From assembly GCF_008838325.1 (NCBI RefSeq), contig NZ_CP042829.1:2604001-2668000 (forward strand): 64,000 bases of DNA, given 5' to 3'. This document shows, in pieces, positions 17,370 to 26,088 of this stretch; the stretch's first letter is position 1, and every line of letters begins with the position of its first letter. The translations under genes and the position numbers were made by a program. This DNA is from Tepidiforma bonchosmolovskayae. GTDB lineage: Bacteria; Chloroflexota; Dehalococcoidia; Tepidiformales; Tepidiformaceae. Below the pieces are notes generated by a model. It was not told the DNA's origin and did not search any database. It was given only the letters and a program-made list of their open reading frames with translations.

Positions 17370-17927
17370 ATGCGCATCTTGAAGTTCGTCTCGGGCGCTG
17401 CACTTGCCGCGGCGCTCCTCCTCGGGAGTCTCGCCTCCGCTGGAGGCGCACTGGCGCAGTCGCCGCCGGAGCCGCCGTCCCGGTTCGCCGGGAGCGTGAC
17501 GATCGATGGGCAGCCGGCCCCGGCCGGGACAGCCATTGAGGCCCGGGTCGGCACGGCCAGCTGCGGAGTGACAACCGTGTTCCTGCAGGGCGGGCAGGCC
17601 CGCTATGTCATCGACGTCGCCAGCGCGGCAGCCCAGACGGGTTGCGGCACACCCGGCGCTGCAGTGACATTCATCGTCGGCGGTACGCCGGCGCCCCAAA
17701 CCGGGACGTGGCGCAACTACGAGCTTGCCCAGCTCGACCTCGCACTGACGGCCGCAACGCCGACGCCGGCGGCTTCCCCCTCCCCAACGCCGACGCCGCG
17801 GCCGCCGGTGGCGGGCACGTCCACCACGGCCGCCGAGGCTCCCAGCGCGTGGTGGCTGGTGGCGATGGCCGGGCTCGGCATGCTCGGATTCGCCGGCATG
17901 GGCTGGGCCGCGTCGCGGCGCGACTGA
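17370..17927 (+). CDS. Exported protein with Pro/Thr linker and C-terminal membrane anchor
   Basis: A 185-residue surface protein of unknown role. An N-terminal signal peptide (ILKFVSGAALAAALLLGSLASAGGALAQ, given here only as about residues 3-30) is followed by a small beta domain (about 35-125) with two cysteines (VGTASCGVT and AQTGCGTP) that could form a disulfide, a Thr/Pro linker (ATPTPAASPSPTPTPRPP), and a C-terminal hydrophobic helix (about 158-178) ending in ASRRD. PPVAGT ahead of the helix looks like a degenerate sortase-type signal. GGAGG stands before the ATG. A terminator-like hairpin follows, so it seems to be expressed alone. Confidence 0.72.
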   Translation: MRILKFVSGAALAAALLLGSLASAGGALAQSPPEPPSRFAGSVTIDGQPAPAGTAIEARVGTASCGVTTVFLQGGQARYVIDVASAAAQTGCGTPGAAVTFIVGGTPAPQTGTWRNYELAQLDLALTAATPTPAASPSPTPTPRPPVAGTSTTAAEAPSAWWLVAMAGLGMLGFAGMGWAASRRD

Positions 17928-17973
17928 CCGGGCCACCGCGCGCGGTGCAATCCCCGCACGTACCCGGCTGGGA

Positions 17974-18004
17974 CTGCCCCGGTCGCCGCAGGCAACCGGG
18001 GCAG
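17974..18004 (+). terminator. Hairpin after the surface-protein gene
   Basis: CTGCCCCGGT at 17974-17983 pairs with ACCGGGGCAG at 17995-18004 over an 11-base loop. No T-run follows; instead the next bases form the TATCAT box of the PP2C gene. It probably ends the surface-protein transcript imperfectly. Confidence 0.5.
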
Positions 18005-18018
18005 TATCATGTCGGCCA

Positions 18019-18726
18019 ATGACGGACGTTCAGCATGGCCGCGCCGGCGCCATCGAGTGGGCTGCCGCGACGGATATCGGGCGCCGGCGGGACGAAAACC
18101 AGGACGCCTGGCTGGCTGAGGAGACGCCAGCCGGGCTCCTCCTCGCCGTAGCCGACGGCATGGGCGGTCACCCGAATGGGGCCTGGGCAAGCCGCTATGC
18201 CCTCGCCCGTTTCGCGGAAGGCGTGCGGGCCGCAACTCCGGAACAGGTCGATCTTGGGCAGGTCGCGAGGGCGACCAATGCCGACCTCCGCCGCGAGGCG
18301 GCCCGGATCGGCACGCCCAGGGCCGGCACCACACTGGTCGGCGCGCTGGTCCGGGGTGACCGCGTCCGCTGGATCAACATCGGCGACAGCCGCCTGTACG
18401 TAGCCTCGACGAACGGGCTGAAGCAGGTGAGCCGCGACCATAATCTCGCGGCGGAGCCGGGCGGAAGCCCGCGGCTCGCAAACATCCTGACCCGCTGCCT
18501 CGGGTCGGATGAGGCTGACCCCGATGTCGGCGCGGTTGAACTCGGCGCCGGGCTCCTCCTGGCCACCGACGGGCTCTACCTGCTCGTCCCGCACGAGACG
18601 CTGAGCGAGGCGCTTGCTGCCCCCGACCTGGCCGATGCCGCTTCCGCGCTGGTCGACCTGGCCAATGATGCCGGCGGCCCTGACAACATCACCGTCCTGC
18701 TCGCCCGGCCGGTGGCTACCGGCTAG
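18019..18726 (+). CDS. PP2C-family serine/threonine protein phosphatase
   Basis: A 235-residue soluble metal-dependent phosphatase. The family motifs appear in order: GRRRDENQDAWL (about residues 21-32), VADGMGGHPNG (about 48-58), TTLVGALV, INIGDSRLYV (about 114-123), TDGLY and GGPDNITVLL near the end; their Asp residues hold the two Mg/Mn ions. Such enzymes usually reverse Hanks-type kinases; no kinase gene is in the window. TATCAT at 18005-18010 lies eight bases before the ATG and no ribosome-binding site is visible, suggesting a leaderless mRNA. Confidence 0.92.
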   Translation: MTDVQHGRAGAIEWAAATDIGRRRDENQDAWLAEETPAGLLLAVADGMGGHPNGAWASRYALARFAEGVRAATPEQVDLGQVARATNADLRREAARIGTPRAGTTLVGALVRGDRVRWINIGDSRLYVASTNGLKQVSRDHNLAAEPGGSPRLANILTRCLGSDEADPDVGAVELGAGLLLATDGLYLLVPHETLSEALAAPDLADAASALVDLANDAGGPDNITVLLARPVATG

Positions 18727-18774
18727 CGTCGGGAGGCGGTACGCTTCCTCCCGCAATCCCTACCGGAGCACCCC

Positions 18775-20034
18775 ATGAAGCTTCATGAGTACCAGGCGCG
18801 CGACCTGCTCGCGAGGAACGGCGTGCCGGTGACGGCAGGCCGCGTGGCTGCCACGCCGGCCGAGGCGCGGAAGATCGCCGAAGAACTCGGCGGCAAGGTC
18901 GTCGTCAAGGCCCAAATCCACGCGGGCGGCCGCGGCAAGGGCCGCCTCGTCGAGCAGGCGGAGACCGCAGAGATGTATCAGAAACTGGTCTCCGACCCGG
19001 AGAACTATTCGGGCAAGGTCCGCGGCGATCGGGTCGGCGGTGTGCGGCTCGCCGACACCCCCGAGGAGGCCGAGCAGGCTGCCGCCGCCATCCTCGGGAA
19101 ACACCTCGTCTCCATCCAGACCGGTCCGGAAGGCAAGCTCGTCAAGCACGTGCTCGTGGCCGAGCAGACCGACATCGCGAAGGAGTACTACCTCGCCGCC
19201 ATCATCGATGGCATGCAGGGCTGCCCGCTGATCATGGCGTCGGCCGAGGGCGGTCAGGAGATCGAGGTCGTGGCCCACCGGAACCCCGAGGCGATCGTCC
19301 GGATGCCCGTTCCCGCTGCTGCCGGCTACTCGCCGTACATCGGCCGCACGCTTGCCGCACGCCTCGGCTTCACCGGCGACCAGGCCGACCAGTTCGGCCG
19401 CGTGGTTGAGGGTCTCTACCGCACGCTGATGGCCACCGACGCCAGCCTCGTCGAGATCAACCCGCTCGCGCTCACGACCGACGGCCGGGTGGTGGCCGTC
19501 GATGCCAAGCTCAACATCGACGACAACGCGCTCTTCCGTCAGAAAGAGCTCGCTGCCATGCGCGACCTCGACGAAGAGGACCCGCTCGAGGTCAAGGCCC
19601 AGCAGCTCGGCGTCGCCAACTTCATCAAGCTCGACGGCAACATTGGGTGCATCGTGAACGGCGCCGGCCTCGCCATGGCGACCATGGACACCATCAAGCT
19701 CGCGGGCGGCGAGCCGGCGAACTTTCTCGATATCGGCACGGTGAACGACCCGCAGCGCGTGGTGAACGCGATGAAGGTCATCCTCGAGGACCCCGCCGTG
19801 AAGGCGATCCTCGTCAACATCTTCGGGGGCATGGCCCGGGTCGACATCATCGCTCAGGGCGTCATCGAGGCGCACCGGCAGATGAAGATCGATGTCCCGG
19901 TGGTGATGCGGCTCGTCGGCACGAACTTGGCCGAAGGCGAACAGCTCATCAAGGAGTCGGGGCTGCCGCTCATCCGCGCGAACGGCCTGTTCGAAGCGGC
20001 AAAGAAGGCCGTGGAGGCCGCGAACGCGGCCTGA
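18775..20034 (+). CDS. sucC: Succinate-CoA ligase (ADP-forming), beta subunit
   Basis: Beta subunit of the TCA-cycle enzyme that converts succinyl-CoA to succinate with ATP formation. ATP-grasp domain motifs include KAQIHAGGRGKGRLVEQA (about 46-63) and EINPLALT; the C-terminal ligase domain has NIFGGMARVDIIAQGV. At 419 residues it is longer than E. coli SucC (388); much of the excess is an insertion around residues 64-90 (TAEMYQKLVSDPENYSG...). The alpha subunit sucD normally follows directly, but here a terminator and convergent clpP follow, so sucD must lie elsewhere. GGAG lies a few bases upstream of the start. Confidence 0.93.
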   Translation: MKLHEYQARDLLARNGVPVTAGRVAATPAEARKIAEELGGKVVVKAQIHAGGRGKGRLVEQAETAEMYQKLVSDPENYSGKVRGDRVGGVRLADTPEEAEQAAAAILGKHLVSIQTGPEGKLVKHVLVAEQTDIAKEYYLAAIIDGMQGCPLIMASAEGGQEIEVVAHRNPEAIVRMPVPAAAGYSPYIGRTLAARLGFTGDQADQFGRVVEGLYRTLMATDASLVEINPLALTTDGRVVAVDAKLNIDDNALFRQKELAAMRDLDEEDPLEVKAQQLGVANFIKLDGNIGCIVNGAGLAMATMDTIKLAGGEPANFLDIGTVNDPQRVVNAMKVILEDPAVKAILVNIFGGMARVDIIAQGVIEAHRQMKIDVPVVMRLVGTNLAEGEQLIKESGLPLIRANGLFEAAKKAVEAANAA

Positions 20035-20062
20035 GCCGCCCGGTCCCGTTTCGCGAACCCAA

Positions 20063-20096
20063 CGAGGGCGCTCCGAACGGAGCGCCCTCGTTTCTT
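20063..20096 (+). terminator. Intrinsic terminator after sucC
   Basis: A 13-bp perfect stem (CGAGGGCGCTCCG at 20063-20075 and its complement at 20078-20090) is followed by TTTCTTTC. It sits between convergent sucC and clpP and confirms that sucC ends its transcript without sucD. Confidence 0.88.
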
Positions 20097-20127
20097 TCAT
20101 CCGCGGTGTGCCGCGCCGGCGCCTGCC

Positions 20128-20823
20128 TCAGCCTGCGGCGACTTTGCCGTTCGGGCTCCCTTCGCCTTTCGGCGGCCGGTCGAGAATTTCGTCGATCAGG
20201 CCGTACTCCTTCGCAGCCGGCGGGTCGAGCCAGAAGTCCCGGTCGGTGTCATGCTCGATCTTCTCCATCGGCTGACCCGTCCGCTCCTGGATGATGGTCC
20301 GGAGCACGCGCTGGAGCCGGAGCGTCTCCCGGGCCTGGATCTCGATGTCGCGGGCCTGGCCCTGGGCGCCGCCGAGCACCTGGTGCAGGTGGATCGTGCT
20401 GTGCGGAAGCGCGTACCGCTTGCCTTTGGCGCCCGAGCAGAGGATGACGGTGCCCATGCTGGCCGCCAGGCCCATGCACAGCGTGGACACCTGCGGGCGG
20501 ATGAGGTTCATGGTGTCGTAGATGGCCAGCCCGGCCGTCACGCTCCCGCCCGGGCAGTTGATGTACATCATGATGTCCTTCTCGTCGTCCTCGCGGGCAA
20601 GATAGAGAAGCTGGGCGACGACGAGGTTCGCGACCATCGCATCGATGGGGGTGCCAAGGAAGACGATCCGCTCCTTCAGCAGGAGCGAGTAGATGTCGTA
20701 GGCGCGTTCCCGCCGGCCGTCGCTCTCGATCACGAACGGCATGATGTCCTGCGGCCGAACGATGTCGGCATCCGGACGCTTCCCGGCGACGAGTTCCTGG
20801 ATCAGGTCGTAGCTGCTGCTCAT
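20128..20823 (-). CDS. clpP: ATP-dependent Clp protease proteolytic subunit
   Basis: Serine peptidase that forms the 14-subunit ClpP chamber and degrades substrates fed by Clp ATPases, including tmRNA-tagged proteins. The catalytic Ser122 lies in [11 protein letters not shown] and His147 in STIHLHQ; the Asp lies in the DTDRDFWL region (about residue 195). At 231 residues it has about 27 extra residues before the usual MPFVIES start. I keep the long start at 20823 because GGAGGG stands five bases before that ATG; the extension may be a propeptide. No clpX is adjacent. Confidence 0.94.
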   Translation of the reverse strand: MSSSYDLIQELVAGKRPDADIVRPQDIMPFVIESDGRRERAYDIYSLLLKERIVFLGTPIDAMVANLVVAQLLYLAREDDEKDIMMYINCPGGSVTAGLAIYDTMNLIRPQVSTLCMGLAASMGTVILCSGAKGKRYALPHSTIHLHQVLGGAQGQARDIEIQARETLRLQRVLRTIIQERTGQPMEKIEHDTDRDFWLDPPAAKEYGLIDEILDRPPKGEGSPNGKVAAG

Positions 20824-20901
20824 CGCGGCCCTCCGGTCGTAGTGATGTCCAGTGTGCGGTGCCGCACGCGGATTCGCAAAGGCCCGGGCGCCGGCCGCCG
20901 C

Positions 20902-20930
20902 TTCACCGGGTGCATCCGCTCCCGCACACT
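20902..20930 (+). promoter_or_regulatory. Possible typA promoter
   Basis: TTCACC at 20902-20907 and CACACT at 20925-20930 are 17 bases apart; the predicted start point falls on the typA ATG at 20937, with no ribosome-binding site in between, which would give a leaderless message. Confidence 0.35.
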
Positions 20931-20936
20931 GGATCT

Positions 20937-22787
20937 ATGCCCGAGCGCCGCTCTGATATCCGAAACGTCGCCATCATCGCCCACGTGGACCACGGCAAAA
21001 CGACGCTGGTCGATGCCCTGCTCAAGCAGTCGCACGTCTTCCGCGACAACGAGCAGGTCGGCGAACTCGTCCTCGACTCCAACCCCCTCGAGCGGGAGAA
21101 GGGCATTACCATCGTGGCCAAGAACGCCGCGATCGAACACCGGGGCGTCCGCATCAACATCATCGATACCCCGGGCCACGCCGATTTCGGCGGCGAAGTT
21201 GAGCGCGTCCTGAACATGGCCGACGGCTGTCTGCTCGTCGTCGACGCGGCCGAAGGGCCGATGCCCCAGACCCGGTTCGTGCTGCGCAAGGCGCTCGAAC
21301 TCGGCCTCTACCCCATCGTGGTCATCAACAAAATCGACCGCCCCAACGCCCGGCCGGCCGAGGTGCTCGAGCTGACCTCCGACCTCATCCTCGAGCTCGC
21401 GACGCAGGAGCACCAGCTCGACTTCCCGGTTATCTACGCCAGTGCGCGCGACGGGTACGCCGGCACATCGCCCGACGTGCGCGGCGGCGATATGGCGCCG
21501 CTGTTTGCCGCCATCCTCGAGCGGGTGCCCGGCCCGGAGTGCGACCCCGGTGCTCCCTTCCGCATGCTGGTGACCACGCTCCTCTACGACAGCTACCGCG
21601 GGCGTATCGCGGTCGGACGGATCCGCGATGGGGCCGTGCGGCCGAGGATGGCCATCCAGCGGTTCGCCCATGACGGGGGGCGCGGCAGCTTCCGCGTCGG
21701 GCAGGTCTTCGGCTTCCGCGGTCTTGACCGGGTGGAGCTCGAGGAGGCCCTCGCCGGCGACATCGTCGCCGTGACCGGCGTGCCGGACGTACTCATCGGC
21801 GAGACGCTCGCCGATCCGTCCGTGACCGAACCTCTGCCTTCCATCGCCCTCGAACCGCCTGCGGTGAAAATGACCTTCCGGGTGAACGACTCTCCCTTTG
21901 CCGGGCGCGAAGGGCAATTCGTTACCAGCCGGCAGCTCCGCGAGCGGCTGCTCCGCGAGGTCGAAACGAACATCGCGCTCCGGGTCGAAGACGGTGAGAC
22001 GCCGGACCAGTTCATCGTCAGCGGCCGCGGCGAACTGCACCTCGCGATTCTCGTGGAGACCATGCGGCGCGAGGGGTACGAATTCGCGGTCACCCGCCCC
22101 GAGGTCATCCTCCGGGATGGCCCGAACGGGCGCGAGGAGCCGTTCGAGCGCCTGTTGATCGAGGCTCCCGAATCAGCCACCGGCTTCCTCATCGAGGCGC
22201 TCTCGGGCCGCAAGGCCCAGATGGTCGGCATGCACTCGGGCGAAGATGGGCGCGTGCGGTTTGAGTTCGACATCCCGACCCGCGGCCTCATCGGCTTCCG
22301 CGACGTGTTCATCACGGGAACCGGGGGCGAGGGCATCATGAACACCGAATACCTCGGCTACCGGCCGTGGGCCGGCGAAATCGGCCGGCACCGCTCAGGG
22401 GCGCTGGTCGCCAGCGAGACCGGCACCGCGCTGGCATACGGCATCGCGGCTGCGCAAGAGCGGGGAATCCTCTTCATCAGCCCCGGCGACGAGGTGTACA
22501 CCGGCATGGTGGTCGGGCTCCACGCACGGGACAACGACCTCGACGTGAACGTCTGCCGGGCCAAGCACCTCACCAATATCCGCAGCTCGACCGCGGATAT
22601 CGCGGTCAAGCTCGTCCCGCCCCAGCCGCCAAGCCTCGAGCAGGCCCTGACCCTCATCACTGCTGACGAGATGGTCGAGGTGACGCCCCGGTCGATCCGT
22701 ATCCGGAAGGCCGAACTGAACCCGTCGCTTCGCGCCCGCGAGGCCCGCCGGGCGAAGTACGCCGCGGTGGAGGCCGCCCGCAGCTGA
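20937..22787 (+). CDS. typA: Ribosome-associated translational GTPase TypA/BipA
   Basis: EF-G-like GTPase acting on the ribosome, linked to assembly and stress or cold response. The 616-residue protein has G1 [17 protein letters not shown] (about residues 13-29), the switch region ERE-KGITI, G3 [12 protein letters not shown] and G4 VINKIDR, then EF-G domains II, III and V, and the TypA-specific C-terminal domain with [21 protein letters not shown]. Length is normal (E. coli 607). It diverges from clpP across 113 bases. The start is the first ATG before [13 protein letters not shown]. Confidence 0.96.
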   Translation: MPERRSDIRNVAIIAHVDHGKTTLVDALLKQSHVFRDNEQVGELVLDSNPLEREKGITIVAKNAAIEHRGVRINIIDTPGHADFGGEVERVLNMADGCLLVVDAAEGPMPQTRFVLRKALELGLYPIVVINKIDRPNARPAEVLELTSDLILELATQEHQLDFPVIYASARDGYAGTSPDVRGGDMAPLFAAILERVPGPECDPGAPFRMLVTTLLYDSYRGRIAVGRIRDGAVRPRMAIQRFAHDGGRGSFRVGQVFGFRGLDRVELEEALAGDIVAVTGVPDVLIGETLADPSVTEPLPSIALEPPAVKMTFRVNDSPFAGREGQFVTSRQLRERLLREVETNIALRVEDGETPDQFIVSGRGELHLAILVETMRREGYEFAVTRPEVILRDGPNGREEPFERLLIEAPESATGFLIEALSGRKAQMVGMHSGEDGRVRFEFDIPTRGLIGFRDVFITGTGGEGIMNTEYLGYRPWAGEIGRHRSGALVASETGTALAYGIAAAQERGILFISPGDEVYTGMVVGLHARDNDLDVNVCRAKHLTNIRSSTADIAVKLVPPQPPSLEQALTLITADEMVEVTPRSIRIRKAELNPSLRAREARRAKYAAVEAARS

Positions 22788-22826
22788 CGGTAGCGGGACG
22801 GCCTCTGGCGCCGTAAAGTCCCGCGC

Positions 22827-23894
22827 ATGCGCCTCGATGACATCAACACCCCCGCGCTCCTGCTCGACCTCGACGCTGTCGAAGACAACATCACCAGCAT
22901 GCAACGTCTGCTGGAGGGCAGCCACGTCCGCCTGCGGCCGCACTTCAAGACGCCCAAGTGTCCAGAGGTCGCGCGCATGCAGCTTGCGGCCGGCGCAATC
23001 GGCATCACGGTTGCGAAGCTCGGTGAAGCGGAAGTGCTGGCCGATGCCGGTCTCGGGCCCATCCTCGTCGCCAACCAGGTGGTCGGCCCGCCGAAGCTGA
23101 ATCGGCTCATGGCGCTGCTCGCCCGTGGAATCGACATAACAATTGCGGTCGAATCGGAGTTCAACGTGCGCGAGCTCGCACAGGCCGCCCGCGAGGCCGG
23201 CGTCCGGGCCAAGGCTGTCATCGAAGTTGACGCCGGGATGCGCCGGTGCGGCACCGCCGTCCCTGCCGAGACGGTCCGGCTTGCCCGTCTCCTGGTCGAG
23301 GAAGGCGTCGACTACCGGGGGGTCATGGGCTACGAGGGGCACATGTACGGTCAGCCCGATCCCGGCGCCAGGGAGGCGCTCATCCGCGAGGCGCTCGCAA
23401 CGGTCCGCGCTCACGTTGAGGCCCTGGAGGAGGCCGGCCTGCCCCCGGCGATCGTTTCGACCTCGGGTACCGCCAGCGTGCCCATCGCCGCCACGATGCC
23501 GTTCGTCACCGAACTCCAGGCCGGGACCTACATTTTCAACGACCTCCACAACGAAGCGTTCATCCCCGGTCACTTCCGCTTTGCGCTGACGCTCCTGACG
23601 ACAGTTATCGCGGTGAAGGAGCGGTACGCCGTGGCTGACTGCGGCATGAAGTCGCTGACAAACGAGTTCGGGCCGCCCGTTTCCGTCGATGGACGCCTCC
23701 GTGCCGCCCGGCTGAGCGAGGAGCACGCAATTCTGGTGGGCGACGGCGTCGCCAGTCTGCACCCCGGCGACCGCATCGAGCTGATCCCCAGCCATGGCGA
23801 CACCACGCTGAACCTCCACGATGTCTACTTCGTCCGCAGGGGCGGTGAAATCGTGGACACCTGGCGGATCCTCGCGGCGCGGCGGTTCCGGTGA
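22827..23894 (+). CDS. D-threonine aldolase/D-serine dehydratase-like PLP enzyme
   Basis: A 355-residue fold-type III PLP enzyme (alanine-racemase-like barrel plus C-terminal beta domain). The start LDDINTPALLLDLDAVEDNI and the RPHFKTPKCPEVAR motif (about 36-50) place PLP-binding Lys at about 41, as in D-threonine aldolase and eukaryotic-type D-serine dehydratase (DSD1). The C-terminal metal site is suggested by H and C in PSHGDTTLNLHD and VADCGMKSL. It would cleave or dehydrate beta-hydroxy D-amino acids; exact substrate is open. A TAAAGT box seven bases before the ATG and no ribosome-binding site suggest a leaderless mRNA. Confidence 0.85.
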   Translation: MRLDDINTPALLLDLDAVEDNITSMQRLLEGSHVRLRPHFKTPKCPEVARMQLAAGAIGITVAKLGEAEVLADAGLGPILVANQVVGPPKLNRLMALLARGIDITIAVESEFNVRELAQAAREAGVRAKAVIEVDAGMRRCGTAVPAETVRLARLLVEEGVDYRGVMGYEGHMYGQPDPGAREALIREALATVRAHVEALEEAGLPPAIVSTSGTASVPIAATMPFVTELQAGTYIFNDLHNEAFIPGHFRFALTLLTTVIAVKERYAVADCGMKSLTNEFGPPVSVDGRLRAARLSEEHAILVGDGVASLHPGDRIELIPSHGDTTLNLHDVYFVRRGGEIVDTWRILAARRFR

Positions 23895-23961
23895 ACTGCG
23901 TACAATCGGCCAGAGAGCGCCGCAGCGGCCGATGCTGCGGCTCGAGAGAGGGGTTCCGGCA

Positions 23962-24111
23962 ATGCGCAAGTGTCCGTGGTGCGGACGTGAGAATCTCAGC
24001 GTGTACGCCTACTGCCAGGGATGCGGCCGGGGTTTCGCCGGGCCTGCCGAACAGCGGGACGAAAAGAAGCGGCGGTTCCCCTGGCCCTTCGGTTCGAAGA
24101 AAGCCGCCTGA
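23962..24111 (+). CDS. 49-residue zinc-ribbon protein
   Basis: A tiny protein with two CxxC knuckles, CPWCGREN (about residues 4-11) and CQGCGRGF (about 18-25), spaced like a zinc ribbon, followed by a basic tail (RDEKKRRFPWPFGSKKAA). The ribbon could hold zinc and bind nucleic acid or protein. The ATG follows AGAGGGG at a suitable distance. A TACAAT sequence at 23901-23906 could act as its -10 box. Function unknown. Confidence 0.72.
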   Translation: MRKCPWCGRENLSVYAYCQGCGRGFAGPAEQRDEKKRRFPWPFGSKKAA

Positions 24112-24171
24112 CGCAGACTTGCGCCCGGGGTGCCCGGGACCTACGCTTCGCGGCCTGCGAGGAGGTGCACC

Positions 24172-25338
24172 ATGCAGGCCGCTGCATCGTCACTGCGTGA
24201 CGCTGCCCGGGCAATCGCCCCGCTTGCGCGCGCATACGCCGACCAGACCGAGCGAGATCGCCGACTTGCCGAGCCTGTGGTAGCGGCACTGCGCGATGCA
24301 GGGCTCTTCCGCATGCTGGTGCCGCGCGAACTTGGCGGCGCCGAAGCGACGGTGGCCGACCTGGTTGACTGCATCGCGGCGGTGGCAGAGGGCGACGGCG
24401 CCGCCGGCTGGTGCCTGATGATCGCCGCGACCACCGGCCTCACCGCGGCCCTCCTCCCGAAACAGGGCGCGATGGAGATTCACGGCGACCCTGCTTCGAT
24501 TACCGGCGGGATGCTCATGCCCCGCGGCACCGCCGCGCGGGTCCCGGGCGGCTACCGCGTGTCAGGCCGCTGGGCCTACGGCAGCGGCTCGCCGCACTGC
24601 ACCTGGCTCCTGGGAGGGGTGACCGTCCTCGGCAGCGACGGGAAGCCGGAGATGCTGCCCTCGGGGCATCCGCACCTGCGGATGGCCTTCTTCCCCGCTG
24701 GCGCGTTTACCATCCTCGACACGTGGCATGTCGCTGGCCTGCGGGGGACCGGCAGCCACGATTATGAGGTCCGCGACCTCTTTGTACCCGAGCACCATAC
24801 GGTCGGTATCGGCGGGGAGCCGCCCTGGGCCGACGGCCCGCTCTACCGCTTCCCGATGTACGGGCTCCTTGCAATCGGCGTTGCAGCCGTCGGCTTGGGC
24901 ATCGCCCGGGCGGCGATCGATGAGCTGACCACCCTCGCCCGGGCGAAGACGCCGACCGGGAGCCGCCGCGTCCTGGCTGAGCGTGCCGCGGCCCAGTCCG
25001 GGCTCGCGGAGGCGGAGGCCCTCCTGGGCGCCAGCAGGGCGTTTCTCTCGGATGTCGTCGCCTCGGCCTGGGCCGCGGCCGAGGCTGGCGACGCGCTACC
25101 CATTGCCGAGCGGGCTCGCCTCCGGCTGGCCGCAACCCATACCGCGCGCAGCTGCGCCCGGGCGGTCGACATCTGCTACGACCTGGGCGGCGGCTCCGCG
25201 ATCTACGAGTCCAGCCCGCTCCAGCGGCACTTCCGCGACATGCATACGCTTACCCAGCACGTCATGGTCGGCCAGCAAATGTACGAAGTCGTCGGCCGCA
25301 TCATGCTCGACCTCCCCACCGACACCTTCATGCTCTGA
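24172..25338 (+). CDS. Acyl-CoA-dehydrogenase-fold flavoprotein (HsaA/HpaB-like)
   Basis: A 388-residue flavin enzyme with the N-terminal helical domain (about 1-110: FRMLVPRELGGAEATVADLVD), the central beta domain (about 120-215: ISGRW-type YRVSGRWAYGSG and GTGSHDYEVRDLFVPEH) and the C-terminal helical domain of the Acyl-CoA_dh_2 type. The GxxSHDxEVxDxFVP pattern is usual in flavin-dependent hydroxylases and desulfurisation-type monooxygenases related to acyl-CoA dehydrogenases. No catalytic Glu of fatty acyl-CoA dehydrogenases is obvious. GAGGAGG before the ATG at 24172 decides the start over the in-frame ATG at 24130. The nitroreductase follows after 11 bases. Confidence 0.82.
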   Translation: MQAAASSLRDAARAIAPLARAYADQTERDRRLAEPVVAALRDAGLFRMLVPRELGGAEATVADLVDCIAAVAEGDGAAGWCLMIAATTGLTAALLPKQGAMEIHGDPASITGGMLMPRGTAARVPGGYRVSGRWAYGSGSPHCTWLLGGVTVLGSDGKPEMLPSGHPHLRMAFFPAGAFTILDTWHVAGLRGTGSHDYEVRDLFVPEHHTVGIGGEPPWADGPLYRFPMYGLLAIGVAAVGLGIARAAIDELTTLARAKTPTGSRRVLAERAAAQSGLAEAEALLGASRAFLSDVVASAWAAAEAGDALPIAERARLRLAATHTARSCARAVDICYDLGGGSAIYESSPLQRHFRDMHTLTQHVMVGQQMYEVVGRIMLDLPTDTFML

Positions 25339-25349
25339 CCAGGACGACC

Positions 25350-26009
25350 ATGGACCTCATCGACGGCATCATGACCCTTCGCGCTATCCGCCGGTACACG
25401 GCCGAGCCCGTGACCGACGACGAGGTGCTGACCTGCCTCCGTGCGGCCCGCCAGGCGCCGAGCGGCGGGAACATCCAGCCGTGGCAGTTTCTCGTGGTCA
25501 GAGACGCGGCCACGCGTGCGGCCCTTGGGGAGATCTACCGCCGTGCCTACGATCGCTACGAGCCAGCGATGCTGGCCGCGACGCCGCCGTTCCGCGATGA
25601 CGCCGAGGCTGAGCGCCACCGCCGAACTGTGGCCTCGGCACGGCACCTCGCCGAGCATTTCGCCGAGGCGCCGGTTGCTGTCTTGTTCCTCATGCCGAAC
25701 ATCAGCATGACGCTCCGCGACGCCGAGGGGCCGCTCGATGTCGGCTCTCCCTACGCATCCGTCTACCCGGCGGTTCAGAACTTCATGCTCGCGGCCCGGG
25801 CCCTCGGCATCGGGACGACCCTGACGACGGTCATCCGCATCTACCAGGACGAGGTCCGCCAGCTGCTCGGCATCCCCGATCGGTACGAAATCGCGGCGCT
25901 GGTGCCGATGGGCCGGCCCCGCGGCCGGTTCGGCGTCGCCCCGCGCAAGCCGCTCGGCGCGATCACGCACTGGGACCGCTTCGGCAACCGTCGCGCCGAC
26001 CTGGATTGA
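25350..26009 (+). CDS. Nitroreductase-family flavoprotein
   Basis: A 219-residue FMN enzyme: MTLRAIRRYTAEPVTDDEV (about residues 7-25), APSGGNIQPWQFLVV (about 38-52), and the late YPAVQNFMLAARALGIGTTLTT block (about 134-155) are all typical. Family members reduce nitro groups, quinones or enones, or supply reduced flavin. Its position directly after the ACAD-like flavoprotein suggests it could feed reduced flavin to that enzyme, which is inference. A histidine-rich middle (AERHRRTVASARHLAEHF) is unremarkable. Confidence 0.86.
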   Translation: MDLIDGIMTLRAIRRYTAEPVTDDEVLTCLRAARQAPSGGNIQPWQFLVVRDAATRAALGEIYRRAYDRYEPAMLAATPPFRDDAEAERHRRTVASARHLAEHFAEAPVAVLFLMPNISMTLRDAEGPLDVGSPYASVYPAVQNFMLAARALGIGTTLTTVIRIYQDEVRQLLGIPDRYEIAALVPMGRPRGRFGVAPRKPLGAITHWDRFGNRRADLD

Positions 26010-26088
26010 CGCAGGACCGCCCCGTAGCCGGCCCCCGCTGCCGTGGTGTACTGTATTTTGGCCGACCGTTCAGGCGGCAGGAGGCAGT

